DNA of 64,000 bases from Combretum micranthum (taxonomy: Eukaryota; Streptophyta; Magnoliopsida; Myrtales; Combretaceae), in assembly GCA_024138025.1 (NCBI GenBank), contig JAMXBD010001361.1:310001-374000 (forward strand), written 5' to 3'. The translations under genes were made by a program, and so were the position numbers. The notes under the pieces are model-generated. The model worked only from the letters and a program-made list of their open reading frames with translations, made no database searches and was not told the origin of the DNA. Shown here piece by piece: positions 24,481-37,321 of this stretch. Within the stretch, counting starts at the first letter, position 1, and every line of letters starts with the position of its first letter.

Positions 24481-27400
24481 AGGATCTATTTTTCTTACGA
24501 ATGAGTCGATCGGTAAATCCACTAATCAAAATAATCCTCTGGATATGAATACTCCTCCTCAAGATCACCTAATCAAGAAGAATACCCATAATGAGTATTT
24601 CTTATTGATTCTATGGTACGTATCAAAAACTATATTATAAGATCATAAAAAATTCGTATAGATTGTAATTCCAACTTAAAATGGCCATAACTTGGTCATT
24701 TTAACTTGGAATTCGCATATAATATACCGTTTTCTACCTACTCGAAAAGATCTATCCATTTCTTAGGTTATTTTTATCATAAAAAGCTATTTGGGTTGGA
24801 AAATACTATGATACAAAATAGTTATAATTTACAATTTACAAAATATGATTTTTCCAAACTTCACTTTATTAAAAAATCCTTAAGCAAAATTTATGGATGC
24901 ATATATATATATATATATATAGTTGAAAAATCCTTTGAACATATATAAGCACTCATATTGTATGCATGATTTTTGTAGTGTTATCTCGATATTGATATTT
25001 CATAAAAAATTTCATTTTGATGGTTTTAAAAGATAAAACTTTTGAGAATTTTTCCTTTTTGAATTGTTAGAAAGAAAAAAAAAATATTTGAGTTGTTATG
25101 AGTGAGTGTTTTTCCTATTATAATTCTATTTCCTATCTTTTCAAAAGTAAATTAATTCTTCAAAAATTTGATTTCTTTAAGTTATCTACTAACTTTATTT
25201 CTAGTGATTGAAAATAATTTTTTCAAAATATCTTTTAAGTTTTTGATGTAGTCAAATATTGGAAGTTGTGTTAAAGGTATGTTTCCCTCTTATTTTTATG
25301 TCCTTTTTCTTCTTTAGTAAATAAGTGTACCTTTACAACTTCACTTTCTTGGTAAATTTTATTTGGTTTACAAAATAGGGAGTTGACTTTATCTAGGTTT
25401 GAAGAACTTGTTTTATTCTTAATATTTGTTAAATGGTAGAATAATTCTCTTAGACAAGTTTATAAGAAAAGCTTTCTTAATAAAGAATTGTTATCATTAG
25501 AACTTAGCAAAAATTTCATTTTAATTTTGAAAAGAGAATGACAACATATTAAGTTTTGAAGAGGCTTTTCTAGTATGTGATTTTCAAAATCTATAATGAA
25601 CCTATTTAAGTCTTATAAAAGATATGGTTGAGTTAAAGTCTTATGTTCAAGACTAAATTTTTATCTTTATGGAGTATTTAGTTTGGTTTATAAAAGAAAA
25701 TAATTCTTTTTATTATTTTGAAGAAATATACATTACTACTTCTTCTAGAATTAGCTTATCCTTTGAAAAGAGTTTATAAAAAAGACAACTTAGATCTTTT
25801 TGTTGAAAATTCCTTTTGTTAAGAAATCTAGTTTACTTTTCTTTATTTAAGAAAGAACCCATTTTTATTTTTATTTTTCTTTAAGACAACAACATTATAA
25901 TCATGCATGAATACGATTATGAAGCAATGTAAAAGCAAAGATAATACATAATAAGATATAAAGAAATACTTGTAAGTAAATAAATATAACAAAATGGTTA
26001 AACATTGGGAACCTTAGCTTCATCAAGGTATCTCGATCATGTATTGGGAGCTTTAGCTTCATCAAGGCAACCTGGAACTAAGAATAGACTAGTCCTAAAA
26101 GAAAAGAAAAAAAAAAAAGAAAATTGTTTTGACTTGATAAGAACAAGTCTAAGACTAGAAAGACTAGTTTTAATAAATTACATAAAACAAGTATATAAAT
26201 AAATTGCAAGACACGAAAATAAATAAATAACAAATGAGCTTATATGCTCTAAATAAAAAAAAAAAAAAATATATATATATATAGTATACATAATACTATA
26301 TAAGTTAGATTATAGATAAACAATAACAACAACAACACAATAACATAATGTAATATAGGAACATGAACAGAAACAAAACAAGAACATATTATTGCTTCTT
26401 TAACTCATATGAGTCTAAGAAACATACACTAAGCTCATGCTAAGTTGTATGAACATGATAAAGAATATAGGCAGGACTTTTTTACCTAAGGTTTAATGGA
26501 AGGTTTGAAAAGAGATGAATGGGTTTTATGTTTGTTATTCTCTTTATGAAGTGTAGTGAATGGTAGAGAGTATTTTGAGAGAGATTTGTTGGAGAGAGGT
26601 TTTGAGAGGGAATTTGGTAGGGTTTTGTTATGTAAATGGATGCGTGAAAGAATGAAAGAGGAAGGGGGTATTTATAGAATTTTTGGAGTAAATGTTTGAT
26701 GTAATAAAATAAATTGAAAAAGAAAAATAATTGAGAGGAAGAGAGAGGAGATTGCGCCTGTTTTGATGTTGTAGAGGGGGAGGAGTTGATTTATTTTGTA
26801 ATTTTTGTAAAGAAAAGAAATAATGTACAAGGTTTGATGTGAATAAAGTTGTATTGGAAATGTAAAAAGTAAGAAAACAGGTATGTAGGTAGCAAGCAAT
26901 AGGTGTAAGAAAAAATAGAGATAGTGAAATAGTAATGAATAGTAGGAATAGTACTATGAATAGTAGACTAGACATATAAAATATCAGTAGTAATAAAAAT
27001 ACACGTAAACGAGCTATATCTGTTATTTTTAGTTACCGAAAAATTCTAAAATTGATATTTTTGAAATCCTTATTTAATTACGAGTCTTTTGGTGTTATTG
27101 GAATATTTTTATTATTGCAAGCTCCGAGATATGCTTTTCAAGAACTGATCCCGTTTGAGTTTGAAGGACACTCGAAATTCACGAATCTAATATTTTTTTG
27201 TTACACTATATTATTACGAACTATTATAAGCCATTAACTCAATTTCGTTTTCTAGGGTTTGAGAACATGGGATTGCCGAAGTTGAAATTGTTTAATTATC
27301 TTGACCTTTGTTGACTTTTGAAACTCCGGTTTGACTAGGGTTAGGGTTTAATCAAACTTTACCTTAGAAATTGAGGGGTTTATCTCAGGGTTCGGATAGG

Positions 27401-27573
27401 TAGATCTTTTCTTGTTTGGATTTTCGAATCGAATGATTATTGAACTTTCTATTTTTGTTTTTGAAGATTCTCTTATGAAATTCCGTGATCGAAATTGGTT
27501 TCAACTTAGGTCAGACTTTAGGGTTTCGATTCGGTATTCCGAAACCATTCTCGAAAAAATTCGGGGGCTTACA
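24481..27573 (-). repeat. LTR inserted in E0 reverse transcriptase, left end deleted
   Basis: Right part of a minus-strand LTR, ending gggggcttaca at 27573 against E0 reverse transcriptase coding sequence. AAACC (27574-27578) is its presumed right target copy. The first kilobase of the LTR is missing: the block begins near 24481 close to where the AUG exon should be. TATA box at 26669-26677, first-exon donor AG|GTAAAAA with exon end at 26486. It shares with 14718-18999 the duplicated ccttagcttcatcaagg segment (about 26006-26077). Confidence 0.78.
26669..26677 (-). promoter_or_regulatory. LTR TATA box
   Basis: Minus-strand CTATAAATACCCCC, with a splice donor about 185 nt downstream (exon end 26486). 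Confidence 0.65.
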
Positions 27574-27919
27574 AAACCGTTTTAGGTACATCTCCCAGCT
27601 TAACCCTTAGCTGATGGTATCCCGATCGAAGATCAATCCTTGAAAACACACTTGCTCCTTGTTGTTGGTCAAACAGATCATCAATCCTAGGGAGCAGATA
27701 CTTATTCTTAATTATGACTTTGTTTAGCTCCCGGTAATCCACACATAATCTGATTGATCCATCCTTCTTCTTAACAAACAATACCGGTGCACTCCATGGT
27801 GACACACTTGGCCTTTCGAATCCTTGATCCAAAAGTTCCTGTAATTGTTTCTTTAACTCCTTTAACTCAACAGGAGCCATGCGGTAAGGCGCTTTGAATA
27901 TCGGTTCTGTATTCGACAT
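27574..27919 (-). pseudogene. E0 reverse transcriptase, N-terminal fragment
   Basis: About 115 codons of Ty3/gypsy reverse transcriptase in one open frame. Fingers-domain motifs are [28 protein letters not shown] and the palm start [15 protein letters not shown]. The YxDD-containing half is absent because the frame is cut at 27573 by an LTR, and the part up to RNase H was lost in the deletion that joined the two LTRs on its left. Just upstream the sequence passes almost directly into the gag-protease spacer: the protease segment of about 0.6 kb present in E2 (59569-60149) is missing here. Confidence 0.88.
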
Positions 27920-28170
27920 GACTAATCACTATCCCAAACCACTCTAGTTCATTCCTAGCTTTATCTTAGGTTACGATACTTACTTCTCCTTTTTATAACC
28001 TTTGGATCGTAGGAAATTTATAATCATTTGAAAAAGAGAGATCAGGATTGGAAGACTAACTTATTACAAGCCTAAAATCTTGGCCATCATCTTCCTTTAA
28101 GGCAGCCAATTCATATCCTTCGTCCCTAGCTTCCTCATAAACCTATTGTCCCTCTAGATTATATATCCTC
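27920..28170 (-). other. E0 gag-protease spacer with protease deletion
   Basis: The right part (about 28045-28170) still reads as the end of gag (MRIYNLEGQ, then acidic residues and LVIS) with a stop at Q-V. The left part is related to the E2 spacer 60150-60304: both begin GTTAG on the minus strand and share an aaatttccta segment. The DTGA protease domain is not found. Confidence 0.6.
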
Positions 28171-28964
28171 ATGCCATGTATAGCCGATCCAAATCGGCTG
28201 CTGGGGTTTCCACCATTTCCAACTCCGGGTTTTATCGAAGATGACCCTCCAAATGTCCTGGCTGGGGCACTCATCCTCTATGGGCATTTGTTGGCAAAGT
28301 TTCCCACTTGCTTACAGATAAAGCAAGTGGTGATGGCCTTCTTAAGGCATTCGGAGATCTTGTGACTTGCCTCCCCACCGAAATAGCACTTGTCTCTTAG
28401 CTGTGGACATCTCCTAGGGTAGTGCTCTCCCTTGCACTTCCAGCAACTTAGGGTTTTAGGGATATTCTTTCCTCCATTTCCCTCACCTTTTTTTCCTTTA
28501 AAGCCATAAAGTGGCTTGAACCTCTTCTGGGGATACCTAAAACTTGACCCCCCATAAAATTTTCTTCCAAACACAGAGGGTGTTCTATCTGCGGTCTTTG
28601 TTTTTCTCTTTTTGGCCCCTTCAACAATCCTGGCTCTTTCAACCAATTCCCTAAAAGTCTTGATATCGAACTCCTCAAGTCTCACTCTCATATCCTCATC
28701 CAAGCCATTCAGAAATCCTTGTCTCTTCAGTTCCTCACTATATTTGTATGAGTCAGGGGCATATTGGAGCAGCCTACTAAACTCGGTCTCATATTGTTCC
28801 ACTGTGTCACATCTTTGTGATATGTGCAGAAAATCCATACTGTACTGTACTGTACCCAGAGACTTCCATGAAAGTAATGCTCAAGGAATTTGTAGCGGAA
28901 CATCTCCCATGTAACAGGTGGCACAAGTTCCCTCCTCTTAGATTCCCTCCATACTCTTGCATTC
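28171..28964 (-). pseudogene. E0 gag, broken
   Basis: Gag of E0: capsid-like segment (VEQYETEFSRLLQYAPDS, FLNGLDEDMRVRLEEF), a basic stretch, then three zinc-knuckle positions. The first knuckle CWKCKGEHYPRRC is intact. The second has lost a Cys (CYFGGEASHKISEC). The third has Asn for His (CFICKQVGNFANKC). A TAG stop (28278-28280) follows CP directly, and the frame continues beyond it. Upstream, three copies of tactg (about 28842-28856) shift the frame between the VQYS and DFLHIS motifs. The N-terminal part is cut at 28964 by the LTR that starts at 28965. Confidence 0.88.
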
Positions 28965-31900
28965 TGTCATGCCCCATAGGGGTATCCTACACGTAACAGT
29001 CCGCCACATACTATATAAGACTCTTGAATTACTATCCAAGCCTTTTGAGAGTCTTGTATAGATGTAAGGCGTCCCTTTACAACAATAGAATAGTCTATTC
29101 AATAGAGTTAAAGAGTTTAATTCAGCATTCAATAGCATTAGATAATAAATCAAAATGCATAGGGAATAAGTTACAATTTCTAAGGGGCATTCCCCCCAAA
29201 ACAATATTTAAAGGTCCATTACATTCATCCAGAGCCTCTTGGTTTCCTGTGGAAGTCCAAACAAATTTAAATACAACTTCTATAGGAAATGCCTAGCTCC
29301 TGTACCTGAGTTGTAGCTTATCTCGGTCTAAGCCATATAAACTCGTGCTACAATAGATAGAAACTATAGGGGCGTAAGCTATACTAACTTAGTGAGTGAA
29401 AACTTCCATGATCACAATTATAACACATCAATCAAACAAGTGATTAATCAGACAAATGATATGCATCAAACACGTAAATTCAACAAACATATGACCAGTC
29501 GGAAATCATGTGTGGATGGACTTGTGCCCTCCATCCTGGGTTAGCAGATTAACGAATCCTGCGGTATGACGCCATTTAGGCTCACGGTCAACCAACTTAT
29601 AATTCATTTTATGGATCACGATTAACCAACTCAATAATTCGTTTTATGGATCATGATTAACCAACTTTTACACCGTTTAGGATCACGGAGAACCAACAAA
29701 TGCTAATGCTCCATCTCCATTGTGATATGAATGAGTTCAAGTTCACCCTGAATTCCGAATAATCAATTATACCAATTCTTTTAAGTGACCAATCAATATC
29801 CACAGATAGTCAATCCTAATTCATCTATACAAGCAATGATTAATCACCCGGTTTCGATATTCTTTAAATTCAACTTCTCATAACAACATCAAACATATAT
29901 AATTCCCATTCAACCCGATCATGCATATTCATTTTATCTTTGTCAAGTATCTAGTGCAACCATCATTACAATCACAAACAATAATTGAAATCGGAAGTGA
30001 CACTCAATCGGCCATAGTTCGCTAGTCTTTTAGTAGTAGTAGTCCGGTAGTAAGGATTCGTTGGTTTCGGGATCACCTAACAAGGAAGAAATACCCTAAT
30101 AAGTATTTCATCACTTAACTAATCCAAACTATATATCAAAACTAATCAAAATCGTAATTCTCGCTATTTGCGGAAGTCCCGACTTAAAACGGCCATAACT
30201 TGGTCATTTTAACTCGGAATTTCGCAAATTATATATCGATTTCTAACTACTTCGAAAAATCTATCTAATTCTAATATTATTTTCAAGTTTTGAAAACATT
30301 TGGGTCACGAAATAGAAGGATCAGATCTGATCAGTGATGATCTTCATTTCCGAAAAATAGTTTTGTAATTGTTTGAAATGTTTCTATTTGATAACTCAAG
30401 TATACACGAAATATGAATGATTTCCTAACATGGATGACATGTGAGGAGTTTAATGTACGCATGATCTTGACGATTTTTGCTAAAGGAAAATTTTATAACT
30501 TTTTATTTTGCAAGACCACAATAACAACAACTTATGAAAAATCTAGTTTTCTAACTTTGACAACACACTTATGTTTTGGAATTCATTCTTAGGAATTTCT
30601 AGTTATCTTAGTTAAAATTGAGTCTTCATAACATACACTACCTAAGACCTTCATTTTTACATAAAAATTTGCATTTTACACTTTGCAAATATGTTTTCAA
30701 ATAGGATTTACTCAAAAATCCGAATTTTAGAAATCAAATTTTTGAATGATTCCTTTAGGAAAAACTTGTTTAATGCATTAAAATTTAAGACTTTATGATA
30801 CCTATTACTTAAGGACTCCATTTATTATATAAAAATTTTATTTTGAGCTTGGATAATAGGTGTTCTTATGGCCTCCATCCAAAATTACGAATTTCACATG
30901 TTGACTACTAACTCAAAATTTTCCATCTAGATTCTACTTCTTGTTTTACACAGTAATCTCATCAAAACTCATTTCAAGTTATAAAAATCACTACTTAATG
31001 ATATCTATTACCTATACCCTTCATTTTTCACATAAAACATGAGTTTTAAAGTTGATACAAGGGTTTTTAAAATTTAGCTTTGAAGTCATACGAATTTTCC
31101 TTTGAACATTTCTAACAAAAACTTTTCCTTTTTAAGTTCTTTGTTTTATCTACTTAAAGATCCACTAACTACAATCTTTATATATATAAGACAAAGCTTT
31201 TATGAGCTTTAATGCATGAAGACACAAAATATTTATGAGAACATGAATGTCAAGTATAATATGAGTATCTAAATGCTAGATCTACTACTTATAATGCATG
31301 AAAAGGAGTTTAAAAGTTTGATCATGGATGTTTATGCAAGATCTCTACATTTATATGCATGAACATGAAAATATCTCAAAAAAAAAAAAAAAAAAAACTC
31401 ATCAAACTCAAGATCTACTCTTGTGATGGCTTGATATTCATGTATTAGCATTTTCTTATCCTTAGCAAATGCTCATGGGGATTTAAGGTGAAAATACACA
31501 TGAATAATCTTGCCATTACAAGATTAAATGGCAGAAAGGCTTAAGAATCATCACCTAAGGTTGGATTAAGTGAAGAAATGAAGAAAAACAAAGCTTGTTG
31601 TGTGTGTGCGTGAGGGGAGTAGAGGTCACGACAATGGAGGGGGAAAAGAGAGGATTTTGTGAAATTTGAACAAATAAAATGAAAATGGAAGAGAGAGAAA
31701 ATTAAAGACTATTTATATTAAGTGAATTAGGGTTTGTTTGATTAATAAAAGGAAATAAAAATAAGCAAAATTAGAGACAATTTGGGGGGACATGCGCCGA
31801 CCATGCTAGAGGAAGGGAGAGAGAGAGATTTGAATTTGTTAAATTTGTAATTGATGAAATAAAAGTATTAAATATGATAATTTATTTAACAGACAAAAGT

Positions 31901-31965
31901 TTCTTGGAAAAGAAACTATAATGAGTGTTTGTAAGGATGTAAGATTAGAGTATGGGTTGTGTGTG
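28965..31965 (-). repeat. LTR inserted in E0 gag, open to the right
   Basis: Minus-strand LTR starting tgtcatgcccc at 28965, with CATTC (28960-28964) as left target copy. It is similar to the solo LTR at 54060-57518. At 31965 it is interrupted by another LTR, and its remaining 400-500 bp is not found in the window. TATA-like site near 31708-31717, first-exon donor AG|GTGATG with exon end 31555, AUG exon 30008-30076 with a damaged donor, and a minisatellite of about 33-35 bp near 29590-29700. Confidence 0.8.
30008..30076 (-). other. Putative AUG-bearing leader exon in LTR, donor mutated
   Basis: Minus strand: TTAG acceptor, 69 nt ending ATGGCCGA, but followed by TTGAGT instead of GTGAGT. ATG at 30013-30015. 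Confidence 0.5.
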
Positions 31966-32438
31966 TGTCACGCCTCAATGGGTACCCTAGACGTGACAAC
32001 CTACCGTACGTAATATTAAAACTTAAGAATGACTACCCCGGTCACTCAAAAGCTTCCATATCGGTACAAGGCGTACATTCACGTCAAAGGGAGACCGGTG
32101 AAGTAATGCATTTTAAGATATTGGCAGCGGAACATGCAAAATAATACTTAATATATTTCTTTGAATTAAAAAGTCTTACAACTTCTAAGGGGCATTCCTC
32201 AGATAATTTTATAACAACATGGTCTTGCTAAGATAAATAACAAAAGCCAGAAGATTTTAGAAGAAATCAACTCTAAGACTTCAAAATAGAATTCCTCCAA
32301 AAGCTTCCCAAAATAAAGATTCTACCCAGGTGTTCAAGATGATCTCGGGTGCAACAAGATAATCCTGCAATATCAAAAGTCTATAGGGGTAAAAGCATAA
32401 CTAGCTTAGTGAGATATTCCTTATGCAAAAGTACTCAT
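31966..32438 (-). repeat. LTR nested in the 28965 LTR, open to the right
   Basis: Starts tgtcacgcctc at 31966 after GTGTG (31961-31965). Its first 470 bp match 5470-5900 of the solo LTR 3384-12562. It is interrupted at 32438, after gtactcat, by a plus-strand LTR. The matching uninterrupted sequence at 5890 reads gtactcataacag. Confidence 0.8.
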
Positions 32439-33174
32439 TGTAAGCCTTGGAAAATTTTAGTAAATAATTCCAAAATAAACATTTAAAATATTGAAATGAC
32501 TCTCAATTAAAATCGAACTTCAACTAACCTGAAATCTAAAACAAATCCAGAAATTTCTTAATTTTGAATAAAGAGAAAATCCTTAAAAGCAACATAAGAA
32601 CTTAATAGTTTCCAAATTCAAAGCCACTACGTGTAACGACTCTACGCCTAACCCTGATTGGTAAAATCGGGTAATATAGAACCTAAAAATAATTTATTAA
32701 ACAATAAGTAACGATAAACCTTCAGCTATAAAACCTAATTTAAGAATTCCGAAAATGTTAAGAAATATAAAATACCTACGAAAATAAAATAATGAATAAA
32801 TACTCTCAAACTAAATACTTTGTATAAATATAAAGCATCAGCTTCCAAGTTGGCAATGATCTAAACCAGAAAGTCACTCGGAAAACCGAAGCGAACAATT
32901 CCTGGGAAACCTTAGTAGATTCAACCCGGCAATCCCGTAATCCTACACTAAGGAGTCGGAATATGAGCAAAGAGTGTAGTTTAGGTCGCAATAATACTAG
33001 AACGCTTTAAAATGTAAGAGTAGCGAGTTTTCTATCTATTTCAAACTCGGTCGGGTACAGACTTCGAAAAGCGTACCCCGGGATTCGAAACATTAGATAT
33101 ATGATATTAGTACCATTAGGCTCGTAAATTCATAAGGATTCCAAGTACCTCAGTTGTACTAATTTTAGATTACT
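32439..33174 (+). repeat. LTR nested in the 31966 LTR, open to the right
   Basis: Plus-strand LTR start TGTAAGCC at 32439, left flank CTCAT (32434-32438). It is collinear with the start of the 5-kb solo LTR at 48973 for about 700 bp, then interrupted by the LTR beginning at 33175. Confidence 0.8.
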
Positions 33175-36100
33175 TGTAAACTCGGTTTTTCTAGTAACCG
33201 AGTAAACTCCATAAATCGGAAACCCAAACCCTAAATAAGATTAGTACAAGCAACTTCGGAACCCTGGGTCCGGCTTTTCTCCGATTTCTATATATAAGAA
33301 CCTCTATAGAATAATTTAATGTGAATTATTGTTTTAAAGCATATTTCAAACCATAGAAAGTTTTAATTTCAAGAAAATTCCTATTCCGAGCCTCCCGAGC
33401 TCCAATACGGAAAAGCAAGCCCCGGGACTAGAAACTCAGAAAAATATTTTGGAATATTCATTAGAACTAAAATTTTATAAGGATTTCAAAAATATAAATT
33501 TTATAATTTTTCGGGCTATAAAAATTACAGTTATAGCCTTTTTCCCGTATTTTTCTTACTACTGGTAAAGTAGATGTCTTGTCTACTATTTACCATTATT
33601 CACAAGTACAACCTACACTACACACCACCCATGCCCTAGTCTTACATCCTTACAACTACTCATTATATTTTCTTTTCCAAGAAATTTTTGTTTCTTACTA
33701 AATTATTATATTTATTACATTTTATTACATAAATTACAAATTCAAATAAAATCAATTCACTCTCTCTCTTCCTCACATGATGGCCGGCGCACCCTCCCCA
33801 ATTTTGCCTTCTATTTGTTTTATTTTTCTTCTTTAATAATACAAATAATCCCTAATTTACTTTATATATATACTCATTTTCATTCTCTCTCTTCATTTCA
33901 ACTCTTTCAAAAATTTTAACAAAGCAAAAACACTCTCTTTTCTCTCCTCCTTGACATGGACTTCAACCCTCCCTCACACACACACTCAAGTTCCATTTCT
34001 TCCTCATTTCTTCATCAAATCTCTCTTTAGGTGATGATTTTTAGCTTTACTACTACATAATCTTGTAATGGCAAGACTATTCTTGTGTGTTTTCACTTTA
34101 AATCCCCATGAGCAAATGCTAGGGATAAGAAAACACTAATACATGAATATCAAGCCATCACAAGAGTAGACCTTGTGTTTGATAAGCTTTTGTTGAAATA
34201 TTATCATGTTCATGCATGTAAAAGTAGAGATCTTGCATAGAAAATATGTGTTCATGCCTTTAAACTCATTTTCATGCACTATAAGTAGTAGATCTAGCAT
34301 TTAGACACCCATATTTTTCTTAACATTCATGTTCATATGGATATTTTGTGTTTTCATGCATTAATGTTCATAAAGGCTTAGTCTTGTATATATAAATGTG
34401 ATAGTTGGTAGATCTTTATGAAGATAAGACAAGGAACTTGAAAAGAAAAGGTTTTTGTTAGAAATGTTCAAAAGAAAATTCGTATGATTTTCAAGACCTA
34501 TTTTAAAAACCCTTGTAACCACCTTGAAACCCATATTTTATATGAAAAATGAAGAGTATAAGTAATAGATATTATTAAGTAATGATTTTTATAAGTTGAA
34601 ATGAGTTTGGATATGAGTAATGTGTAAAACAAGTAGTGGAATCAAGATGGAAAATTTTGGGTTAATGTTCAACTTCCAAAATTCGTAACTTTGGATGATG
34701 CCTATGTAAACACCTAGTATTCAAGCTCAAAATTAATGTTTTATGTGTTAAATGGAGTCCTTAGGTAGTAGATATAGTAAAGCCTTAATTTTGATGCATT
34801 ACATAAGTTTTCTCAAAGGAATTATTCAAAAAGTGAATTTTCTAAAATTCGGATTTTTGAGAAAAGCCTATCTAAAAACATATTTGCAAAGTGAAACATG
34901 TAAATTCTTATGGACAACTGAAGGTCTTGGATAGTATATATGATGAAGACTCATTTTATTTGGATAACAAGGAAATTATAAGAATGAAATTCCAAAACAC
35001 TAGTGAGATGTCAAATTGGAAAAATTGGATTTTCAAGAAGTGGTTATTATTGGAGTCTTGTAAGATTTAGGAGTTCTCAAAGTTTCATTATCAAAAATCA
35101 CCAAGATCATGCATACATTGGACTCATCACATGTCATTCATGTTAGGAACTCATTCATATTTTATATATACTTGAATCATCAACTAGATAAATTTTAAGC
35201 AAGTACAAAACAATTTTTCAGAAATGGAAGAGGTTATTGATCAGATCTGATCCCTCTGTTCTGTAACCTAAATGTTTTCAAAACTTGAAAATAATATTAT
35301 AAATAGATATATCTTTCGAATTAGATAGAAATCGATATAACATTTACGAAATTCCGAGTTAAAATGACCAAGTTATGGCCGTTTTAAGTTAGAACTTCCG
35401 TAAATAGCAAGAATCATGATTTTGTTTAGTTTTGATACCTAGTTTGGACTAGTTAAATGATGAGGTTCTCATTAGGATATTCTTATTTGGTAGGTGATCC
35501 CGAGACCGACGAATCCCTACCACCCGATTATTACTACTAAGAGACTAGCGTACCATGGCCGAGTGAGTATCACTTCCAATTTCAATTATTGCTTGTGATT
35601 GTAATGATAGCTGCACTAATTGCTAAGCAAAGACAAAAATGAATATGCATGATGGGGTTATTTGGGAATTATATTTGTCTGCTGTTGTTGTGTGAAGTTG
35701 AATTTAAAGAATATCGAAGCCGGGTGATAAATCATTGTTTGTATAGTAGAATTAGAAATGATTGTCTGCGAGTATTGCTTGGTCACTTAAAAGAATTGGT
35801 CCAAATTGATTATTAGACATCAAAGATAAACTTGAACTTATTCATATCACGATGGGGATGGAACATTAGCATTTGTTGGTTTTTCGTGATCCATAAAACG
35901 AATATGTTGGTTAATCGTGATCCATAAAACGAATATATAAGTTGGTTGACCGTGAGCCTAAACGGCATCGTACCACAAGATTCATTAATCTGTTAACGCG
36001 GATGGAGGGCGCAAGTCCATCCACATATGATTTTCGGCTAGTCATATGTTTGTTGAATTCACGTGTTGATGCATTTCATTTGACCGATTAATCACTTGTT

Positions 36101-36187
36101 TGAATGTTATGTTTTAATTGCGATGTGGAAGTTTTCACTCACTAAGCTAGTGTAGCTTATACCCCAATAGTTTCCTGTTGCAGTATG
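33175..36187 (+). repeat. LTR nested in the 32439 LTR, interrupted by E1
   Basis: Plus-strand LTR starting TGTAAACTCGG at 33175 and running to 36187, where element E1 begins. About 400 bp of its 3' end is missing. TATA at about 33861-33871, a CT-rich leader, a first-exon donor TTTAG|GTGATG (34030/34031), AUG exon 35494-35562, and a minisatellite of about 33 bp near 35880-35975. Confidence 0.82.
35494..35562 (+). other. Putative AUG-bearing leader exon in LTR
   Basis: Acceptor tttggtag (ends 35493), 69 nt ending ATGGCCGA, then GTGAGT. ATG at 35555-35557, the only ATG in the exon. Confidence 0.58.
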
Positions 36188-37259
36188 TGTCACGCCCCAG
36201 GGAGTACCCTAAACGTAGCAGTCCGCCGCATATAATATTAAAGCTAATGAATGACAACCTTAGTCACGCAGGAGCTTCGATATCATATGCAAGGCATGCT
36301 TCCAAGATAGTAGGAGACTCATAGGGGTATTACGTTTAAATAGATAGCAAAAGCAAGCATGAACTTAAATAGATAAACATAAGATCTTCATTTAATAACA
36401 AATTCGTACATCATCTTAGGGGCATTCTCCCGCCTTAAAGTCTTTGTTCAACTATATTAATAACAAAATAAACATAACTCCCACATAAGCCTACTATAGA
36501 GATTTTCCTAGAAGTCTATGTTCAAAACTAAAAATACATAAACTTCTTCCAAAAACTCCTAGTAGCTTACACTCGTACCTGGCATACGGGGCTTCTTGGG
36601 GCCAACCATAGATAATCATACTGTAATAGAAAACTATAAGGGTATAAGCAAGACTAGCTTAGTGAGATAATTCCATCTATAAGACATTTCCATAATTCAT
36701 ACAAGTATTTTAATCAAAACATATCAAAATGCATAAATCATATGACCAAGCAAGATACACATGATTAACTGGAAATCAAGTGTAGCATGGATTTAACGCC
36801 CTCCATGACAAGGGTTGGGAGGTTACAGGCCCATAGGACCATCAATATTCGCAGATTTACCGGCTCCTGCTTGCCCTGTAGATTTTCCGGCTCTTACCAG
36901 CCACCATGTAGACTTTCTGGCTCCTACCAGCCACCACTACCATTTCCTCGTTTCCCCACACGAAGAATAGTAGTGAACAAATGTGACTCATGTGAATGAT
37001 ATGCATGAATTGATTTCAATATAATTTTCACCATAAATGTTTAGTTCAAGTTAAAGGCGATTAACACAATTTTCATCATATCAAAACAAGAATCACAATT
37101 TATTTATCAAACCAACTTTTGATATTCTTAACTTGTATTCAATCATTCATAATACCAAGTCACACAATAATTATCCATTTTATCTTTTTCTTAATTGCTA
37201 GTGTTACTAATTACAAGCACAAAACAAGGAAATGTAACTTAGTAAAAGGAATAACTCAC

Positions 37260-37321
37260 TCCATAACGGTAGATCTAATCGAAATAGTCCTCCGGATAGA
37301 CAACCTCGGGTCCTTCGTCAC
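37260..37321 (-). other. Putative AUG-bearing leader exon of E1 LTR
   Basis: Minus strand: acceptor GGTTTAG ends at 37322, exon of 62 nt, single ATG at 37262-37264, exon end ATGGA, then donor GTGAGTTATT from 37259. The predicted first exon upstream (about 38725-38634) has no ATG, so this would be the first AUG of the spliced leader. Five bases from the A of ATG to the donor leave phase 2, which matches the acceptors ahead of gag and the upstream ORF in E2. Confidence 0.65.
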
